DNA from: a virus
DNA length: 30,277 bases
Direction: 5' to 3' (one strand)
IMG/VR virus record: IMGVR_UViG_3300025687_000205
Coordinates: 1 to 30,277 of that record
Positions 25,465 through 30,277 of this stretch are shown piece by piece. Under the pieces are notes generated by a model, which ran no database searches, was not told the origin of the DNA, and saw only the letters and a list, made by a program, of their open reading frames with translations. A program made the position numbers and the translations under genes. Position 1 is the first letter of the stretch. Each line of letters begins with the position of its first letter.

Positions 25465-25653
25465 TTACATCTCCTCCCGTAATACCTTCTCTTTAAGGCC
25501 TTTAATCTTTACCATGAGCTTCAAAGCTCCTTGCACCCTATACAAATCATTTTCATTCTCAGTGAAAGTTAGGACAGAAAGTCCTTGCTCTCTCTCTTTC
25601 TCTATCCATTGTAGAAAATCCAGCCATTGTGGATGTGTAACTAACCCTTTCAT
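25465..25653 (-). CDS. Small protein downstream of portal (62 aa)
   Basis: The protein begins MKGLVTHPQWLDFLQWIEKE and ends LMVKIKGLKEKVLREEM. It appears to be two helices with a conserved-looking centre (YRVQGALKLM). Short proteins with a H-P-x-W-x-x-F-L helix and a Y-R-x-Q-G motif occur next to portal genes in several podoviruses, but they have no known function. The ATG overlaps the portal TGA as ATGA, so it is translationally coupled with portal. There is no membrane segment or signal peptide. A portal-associated or packaging role is a context-based guess. Confidence 0.7.
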   Translation of the reverse strand: MKGLVTHPQWLDFLQWIEKEREQGLSVLTFTENENDLYRVQGALKLMVKIKGLKEKVLREEM

Positions 25654-27902
25654 TGCATAGCCCCTTGTGGAGGCATAGCCATTCCTTGTGCATTACCACT
25701 AAAACCAGCTTCTTGAGGCATAGGAGCCTGCCCTACTCCCATTTGTCCTGCCCCTGCCCCTGTTGGGTCTTGTGGATTGGCACCGGGAGGTGGTTGCATA
25801 GCTGGTTGTTCTGGCATCATGCCTGTAAGCATAGCCATAACCTGCTGCATATCAGGATCATTGATTAATTCATCAGGATCAATGTCCATACTGTACGCAA
25901 CTTCCTTAATTAGGGTGGGCATCTTGATGAAGGGAATAAGAGCTGGGTTTTGTGCCACCTGCATGAGGGTCATAAGCCTCTGACTCCTCACTTCCTTCTG
26001 CATTAGGCTATGAACACCATTCGCCTTAACCTCCAAGTCTCCTCTAATCCCCAATTCCCCCTCATAAAATGCCATATTCCACTGAAAGAAGGCTTCTCCT
26101 AGGGGTTTTAGTAGAAAATCATCCAGATTTGTAACTACAGTTTTAATATTCTGGGTAGCTGCCCCCATTAACATAGACATTCCACTAGCTGTACGGGTCA
26201 TTCCACTAACCCCAGTTTGTCCATGACTGTATGAAGGCATTCCTGTAGCCTCATCAGCCAATTGTCTAAACTTATCGAACATTTGCATGTGTTCTGTAGC
26301 TGTAGAAGGGAACTTAATACCATAAATACTCTGTCCGGGTACTCCAGATACACGCTTAAACACCTTTCCGGGGTAGATTTCCATGCTTTCTCCGGGGGCT
26401 AAGGCGTTCTCATCTACATCAAATACTAGATTTCCTGCTAGAGCTAGGTTGTCTATAGCCATCCTAGCATGTCCATTCATAATCATTTGACTATCTTCCA
26501 TATTTTCAGCAATACCAATGCCGAAAATACTATATGGATTACGTTCATAAGGGAAAACAAGGTATGGGATACGCGCTGGAATGAATGGATTAACTACAGC
26601 CCTCAAAACTCTGTTATCACAAACCCAAACATTCACCTGTACTTCCTCCATGTCAGCAAATACCTCTGTATCAATCCCTGTTCCTTCCAAACTATCCTTA
26701 TCCATCATCCCCCAATACTCCAACACTTCCCATCTTTCATTCACGACAGTGTTATTAGCATCATCTGAGCGAATGGAAAGCTCAAAATCTTCATTAACAT
26801 AGTTGGGGCCATCAGAAATAGCCATCCCAATTTGCTCTTCATCGAAATAAGGGAGGTTGGTGAGGAGTCTCATCTCACTTTTATTCAACTTATGACGCTG
26901 AATAAACCATTCACACTCTTCTTTTGTACGTGCTTCCATATCTGGATAGGCATCCCACACACTAACCCACTCTAGTCTAGGTACTCTAACAGTTTCTGGA
27001 GCATACTCACGCTCTCCTGTTTCATTAGTAACCCACTTATGTAGAGTTTTATTGTAATTGAATGGGCCTTTCAATACCCCAGTGCCTAAAAGACATGCTT
27101 CAAATAGGGCAGAACGTAGTTCTACACTTCCATTGCTCTCTTCAATCTGATCATGAATAAGCTTTTCCATCTTTCTAGCAGCTAGTTTAGCTGGAGAGAC
27201 TGTTGGTTTCTGTGGATCAGGTGAGATTCCTGCTGTTAATGTGGCTTCTCCCCCTCCCTCTGTAGACATTTTATCAATTTCTGCCTGTAGAGATTCCATC
27301 TCTAGGCTTAAATGTGTAGCTCCGGGAGGAAGTTCTTTGCCATCTCCCTTCCATCCTAGTTTGTTATAGATGGAGAATGGAGCATTAGTAGCGGAAGAAG
27401 TGGGGCTAGTATCTTCTAGCAATACTCCTCCCTCAATATCTGCTGTTTTATTATTATCTGTATTCCCTTCTCCAGCATGTGCCCACTCTGCCACACCCTC
27501 GGGGAGCTTTGTAGCCTGCACTGTTAGAGGAAAACTACTTCCTCCAAAAACAATCTCCACTAATTGTCCATATCCAGCCAAAACTTTATTCTTCGTAGCC
27601 TTAATAAAAACCCTACTCTTCTCACTCTCCCTAAACCTAACATTCTTCCCGTACACTCCTCTGTAATTCTGAAAAGCTCTGAGCCATCTCTCCTCATGAA
27701 TCTCCCTATCTTGTTTAGCCTTCTGAAACTTCTCCATAATCTTTGCTGCTACAGCAGAATAGAAGGGATTTCCTTCTTGATTAGGATCAGAGAATTCATT
27801 TTCAAGGGCAGTGTAGAGAGAGTCTGCTGTAGGAGGAGACAACATATCATCCTCATACTTAGGCTCTGCTCCTAATAAACTACTAATATCCGAATTGGGC
27901 AT
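25650..27902 (-). CDS. Portal protein, P22-like (750 aa)
   Basis: This is the dodecameric channel through which the terminase pumps DNA. The length and motifs match P22-type portals. RVFIKATKNKVLAGYGQLVE lies near residues 97-116, followed by PLTVQATKLPEGVAEWAHAG, the wing and stem regions with RIPYLVFPYERNPYSIFGIG, and then MIMNGHARMAIDNLAL and MPSYSHGQTGVSGMTRTAS (helical/crown region). The C-terminal 60 residues are Pro/Met/Gln/Gly-rich and probably flexible. The longest frame starts with GTG at 27903..27905, immediately followed by ATG at 27900..27902. I choose the ATG, with GGAG eight bases upstream. The start overlaps the last codons of the terminase gene by about 20 bases, so the two genes are coupled. 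Confidence 0.9.
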   Translation of the reverse strand: MPNSDISSLLGAEPKYEDDMLSPPTADSLYTALENEFSDPNQEGNPFYSAVAAKIMEKFQKAKQDREIHEERWLRAFQNYRGVYGKNVRFRESEKSRVFIKATKNKVLAGYGQLVEIVFGGSSFPLTVQATKLPEGVAEWAHAGEGNTDNNKTADIEGGVLLEDTSPTSSATNAPFSIYNKLGWKGDGKELPPGATHLSLEMESLQAEIDKMSTEGGGEATLTAGISPDPQKPTVSPAKLAARKMEKLIHDQIEESNGSVELRSALFEACLLGTGVLKGPFNYNKTLHKWVTNETGEREYAPETVRVPRLEWVSVWDAYPDMEARTKEECEWFIQRHKLNKSEMRLLTNLPYFDEEQIGMAISDGPNYVNEDFELSIRSDDANNTVVNERWEVLEYWGMMDKDSLEGTGIDTEVFADMEEVQVNVWVCDNRVLRAVVNPFIPARIPYLVFPYERNPYSIFGIGIAENMEDSQMIMNGHARMAIDNLALAGNLVFDVDENALAPGESMEIYPGKVFKRVSGVPGQSIYGIKFPSTATEHMQMFDKFRQLADEATGMPSYSHGQTGVSGMTRTASGMSMLMGAATQNIKTVVTNLDDFLLKPLGEAFFQWNMAFYEGELGIRGDLEVKANGVHSLMQKEVRSQRLMTLMQVAQNPALIPFIKMPTLIKEVAYSMDIDPDELINDPDMQQVMAMLTGMMPEQPAMQPPPGANPQDPTGAGAGQMGVGQAPMPQEAGFSGNAQGMAMPPQGAMQ

Positions 27903-30277
27903 CACTAGGACTCCAAGTGTGAGTATGAATATGGAATTGTTTATGGGCTGCTGTTGCAGCAGAAGGACGAGACATAACTAAATATCTTAAAGCATCATAT
28001 GCATGATCCTCTGCTTTAGTATCTACATCTTCACTATTAGTTTCTGATAATGGCAGAGTGTATAGTTCTCTAATAAGATTCTTGCACGTAGAAAATATTT
28101 GAAGCTTTGGTCTCCCAAGCTCTCCATCAGGCATAATCCTTCTTTTTAGCCTCTGATGAATAGCAACCTTCCCTGCAATTCTATTCTTATCAGCAGGACG
28201 CAGCTTTAGCATGTAAGGTTCTCTATTCAATGTCTCTCCAATTGTTGGGCCTGTATATCCTGTTCTATTCCATGCTGCTGTATCCAAAACCCCAGGAATA
28301 CTCCTACGTTCCTCTGCTTCTAATTCTACAATACGTTGTCCTAAATCTTCCCCTGTAAGTCCTTTCTGATAAAGCTCTTTGTATATAATCAATGTGTCAT
28401 CTGAAGGATCGAGTGCCCCCCATACAACAGCAGAAGGAGAGGCATATCCATAATCAACTCCTTTCACCCTAACCCATGATGGAGGGATAGTGAATGGGTC
28501 TATTACATGATGGTAGTTTGAGAATTCTGGGAATGCTGCCCCTTCATTAATATTCCAATCTCCTTCTAACAATCTCCTTCTCTGTACTTCTGGAAGAGAG
28601 CGTAGCATTCTTTCATAATTTCCATCCTTAGCTAAGTAAGGGTTATCATGTAATGTAGCTGGAATAAACTTACGTGTAAGTCCATCTGCTCCTACAAAGG
28701 TAGTATTAGGAGAAGCTGGATCAATATATCTACTCTTAACCCACATATGCCCCACGCCCCCAGGGTTTGTAGTAGCACGTAGATAACATTCAATCTCAGG
28801 GTCTGTTGTTCTTAAACGTGAGGCTAAGTAGTTCCAAGGAAACTCTGTGGCCAAGTGGGTAAGCTCATCAAAAGCAATGAGGGAATACGCCTGTCCCTGA
28901 TATCTGTATACATCAGCATCCCTCTCCAAATATCCAAACTCTATTGTAGCTCCTGAAGGGAATATCCATCTCTTCTCCACTTCCTTGTATTTACATCCGG
29001 GAACAGCTTGTGGGTAAAGCTCCCTTGTCTTATCTATAATTTCCCTAAGCTCTGGCATTGTCTTTCTTAGAATTAATGCTCTATGTGCAGCCCTATGAAT
29101 ATAACGAAGAGGGTCAATGATTAACGCGTAGCTATTATGTGTAACGATATAATCAGTAGTACAATATAGCCCCTCTACCCCACTGACAGTAATACACCTA
29201 CCTGTAGCAGTAGTAGATAGTTGTTCTACTCCCACTACTCTTTTACTTATCTCTTGTGTTGGTCTATTAGTTTTCTTTCTAGGAAGATTAAATAATTCTG
29301 AATCATTCCTACTTTTAATGTATAATTCATACACTATATGACACACAACTATCTCACCTTCCTTATCTCGATACTTACCCTCCTTAGTAGAAATACTAAC
29401 TACACAACCTAAACTACGTAATACCTCTGCCATATCATAAGCAAGAGTTTTACTTATAGAAGTGTAATAACATCCATTCTTATCTGGTGCTGAGTACCCA
29501 TCTGTATCCATTAACCCCCTAACCAACTCCCATCTCTCTTTAAGAGGAGCATACTTATACACCCTAGGGATAAACTTATTACTGCTTCTAGTACCAAATA
29601 GTTTATGTAGGACAAGCTTCTCTTCAATCCATTTTCTAGTGTGTCCTCTAAAACGAATCATCTGTCCCTTATACACTACATCATCTCCATATGGGAGATA
29701 TTTTGATAGGTGCTCTTGGTCATCTTCGTGCGAAGCAATTGTTATAGATTTAGATGTAATACACCCATCTCCTAATAATACTCCCATTAGATAAGCAGGG
29801 ATTTTATCTTTCTCTTTCGTTGTTGTGTTGAACACAATAGGTTGTGTTACTGGAATTTGTGGGCTCTCACCTTTATCCAGCCAGTCACGTAATGTTCTAG
29901 TTTCTACTACTTCTCTGCTATTATAGCCAGTGATTCTCTCTCCATCCTTCTTAACACTCTTCCTTGCTCTCCATGCTTGCCACAAATGATCCTCATGAAC
30001 ATCTACAAATGTTCCATCAGAGAAACTAACACGAGTGGGATTATATGAAATCCAAGGGTGTAATTGTATAATCTTCTGTACACCCCCTGACGGATTAGAG
30101 ATTAAATCCCCAACTTTAACATCCTCTATTTTCTTCCATCCAAAGGGAGTGGAGATAGAATCCCCACGCTTAACCACTTTTCCTCCTCCTGCTTGTCCGC
30201 CATAGAGAACATCTGTTTCAGGAGCAGCTAGAAAATCTGTCTGTGGGCCTGCATTTGGTTGGAATACAACCTTCTCC
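27883..30277 (-). CDS. terL: Terminase large subunit interrupted by an intein, 5' end beyond the window
   Basis: This is the packaging ATPase/nuclease. The frame runs open to the right edge: 33 codons (ending VLYGGQAGGGK) precede the intein, so a start at 30177 would be wrong. After splicing, Walker A reads GGQAGGGK-S. The C-extein (29133 leftward, 416 aa) contains the Walker B LIAFDELTH (near 28859-28881), the coupling motif ATTNPGG (near 28756-28776) and nuclease-domain acidic residues in VKGVDYGYASP, GVLDTAAWN and DHAYDALRYL (RNase H-like, Terminase_6C type). The spliced protein visible here has 449 residues, and the missing N-terminus is probably short, judged from usual TerL sizes. The final codons overlap the portal gene. 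Until the intein is removed, the Lys and Ser of the P-loop are 348 residues apart, so ATPase activity should depend on splicing. Confidence 0.93.
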   Translation of the reverse strand, partial: EKVVFQPNAGPQTDFLAAPETDVLYGGQAGGGKVVKRGDSISTPFGWKKIEDVKVGDLISNPSGGVQKIIQLHPWISYNPTRVSFSDGTFVDVHEDHLWQAWRARKSVKKDGERITGYNSREVVETRTLRDWLDKGESPQIPVTQPIVFNTTTKEKDKIPAYLMGVLLGDGCITSKSITIASHEDDQEHLSKYLPYGDDVVYKGQMIRFRGHTRKWIEEKLVLHKLFGTRSSNKFIPRVYKYAPLKERWELVRGLMDTDGYSAPDKNGCYYTSISKTLAYDMAEVLRSLGCVVSISTKEGKYRDKEGEIVVCHIVYELYIKSRNDSELFNLPRKKTNRPTQEISKRVVGVEQLSTTATGRCITVSGVEGLYCTTDYIVTHNSYALIIDPLRYIHRAAHRALILRKTMPELREIIDKTRELYPQAVPGCKYKEVEKRWIFPSGATIEFGYLERDADVYRYQGQAYSLIAFDELTHLATEFPWNYLASRLRTTDPEIECYLRATTNPGGVGHMWVKSRYIDPASPNTTFVGADGLTRKFIPATLHDNPYLAKDGNYERMLRSLPEVQRRRLLEGDWNINEGAAFPEFSNYHHVIDPFTIPPSWVRVKGVDYGYASPSAVVWGALDPSDDTLIIYKELYQKGLTGEDLGQRIVELEAEERRSIPGVLDTAAWNRTGYTGPTIGETLNREPYMLKLRPADKNRIAGKVAIHQRLKRRIMPDGELGRPKLQIFSTCKNLIRELYTLPLSETNSEDVDTKAEDHAYDALRYLVMSRPSAATAAHKQFHIHTHTWSPSDAQFGY
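29134..30177 (-). mobile_element. Class 3 intein with LAGLIDADG endonuclease in the terminase P-loop (348 aa)
   Basis: The insert starts with Val (VVKRGDSISTPFGWKKIEDV, block A region) and ends IVTHN, followed by Ser+1 of the extein. Block B reads VDVHEDHLW: H64 at the B10 position and W66 at B12. Block F holds C328 in GRCITVSG, and T346 precedes the terminal His-Asn. The W-C-T triplet with a non-nucleophilic residue 1 is the published definition of class 3 inteins, in which the block F Cys makes the first branched ester. Endonuclease motifs are YLMGVLLGDG (129-138) and LVRGLMDTDG (218-227), both with the catalytic-type acidic residue, so the endonuclease looks intact. The insertion site is the Walker A K/S junction, a highly conserved homing target. 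Confidence 0.9.
30177..30193 (-). promoter_or_regulatory. Ribosome-binding-site-like P-loop codons before the intein GTG
   Basis: On the minus strand the Walker A codons read GCAGGAGGAGGAAAA and are followed at once by GTG, the first codon of the intein. This is a near-ideal Shine-Dalgarno sequence four to five bases from a legal start codon. It may be a coincidence of glycine/lysine codons, but it could allow separate initiation of the intein plus C-extein. The annotated terminase start must not be placed here, because the frame continues upstream with conserved P-loop residues. Confidence 0.45.

Noticed and set aside
30175-30177. GTG as the true start of the terminase gene
   Set aside because: The frame stays open upstream to the window edge and encodes the Walker A motif VLYGGQAGGGK, which must precede the intein.
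1-30277. tRNA genes, CRISPR arrays, integrase or attachment sites
   Set aside because: None was seen on reading either strand; the coding density leaves no room for an array, and the reading frames give no recombinase motif.

Overview
The window looks like the structural half of a lytic-type tailed bacteriophage genome with podovirus (short-tail) architecture. Every gene I can support lies on the minus strand. Genes are packed end to end with 1 to 4 base overlaps or short gaps, and no noncoding stretch exceeds about 90 bases. The DNA is AT-rich by eye, apart from two GC-richer patches. Shine-Dalgarno sequences such as AGGAGG and TAGGAG precede many genes, so the host is a bacterium. A peptidase-type lysin and a pectate-lyase-like tail spike suggest a Gram-negative host, but the sequence does not identify it. 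No integrase, repressor, tRNA or CRISPR was seen.

Read in the direction of transcription (right to left), the order is: large terminase (5' end outside the window, interrupted by an intein), P22-like portal, a 62-aa small protein, a 482-aa Gly/Pro/Met-rich virion-type protein, scaffold, major capsid protein, SU10-type head-tail adaptor, and a 526-aa tail/stabilisation protein. Then come an S74-chaperone tail spike, a 235-aa Cys/His domain protein with a GC-rich core, two beta-rich virion proteins (108 and 412 aa), a 1422-aa repeat protein, a GNAT acetyltransferase, a 629-aa glycine-zipper protein, a 219-aa protein, and two large presumed ejection proteins (774 and 1373 aa). The left end holds a holin-like membrane protein, an M15 peptidase endolysin, a 101-aa beta-rich protein, and the start of a probable tail-fibre or lectin protein running off the left edge.

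The genes form one logical assembly line. Terminase and portal package DNA, scaffold and capsid build the head, the adaptor and stabilisation protein close it, and the spike binds and cuts host polysaccharide. The very large internal proteins probably cross the envelope during ejection, and the holin-like/M15 pair releases progeny. Almost half of the window encodes the five proteins assigned by inference to the ejection apparatus.

The most striking element is the intein at 29134..30177. It splits the terminase P-loop exactly between the Walker A lysine and serine. It starts with valine rather than Cys/Ser and carries the Trp-Cys-Thr triplet that defines class 3 inteins. It also retains both motifs of a LAGLIDADG homing endonuclease. 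The P-loop codons upstream of it read as a near-ideal ribosome binding site in front of the intein's GTG first codon. Apart from this element, the gap hairpins around scaffold/capsid, the foreign-looking core of the 235-aa gene, and the repeats in the ejection proteins are the points most worth following up.
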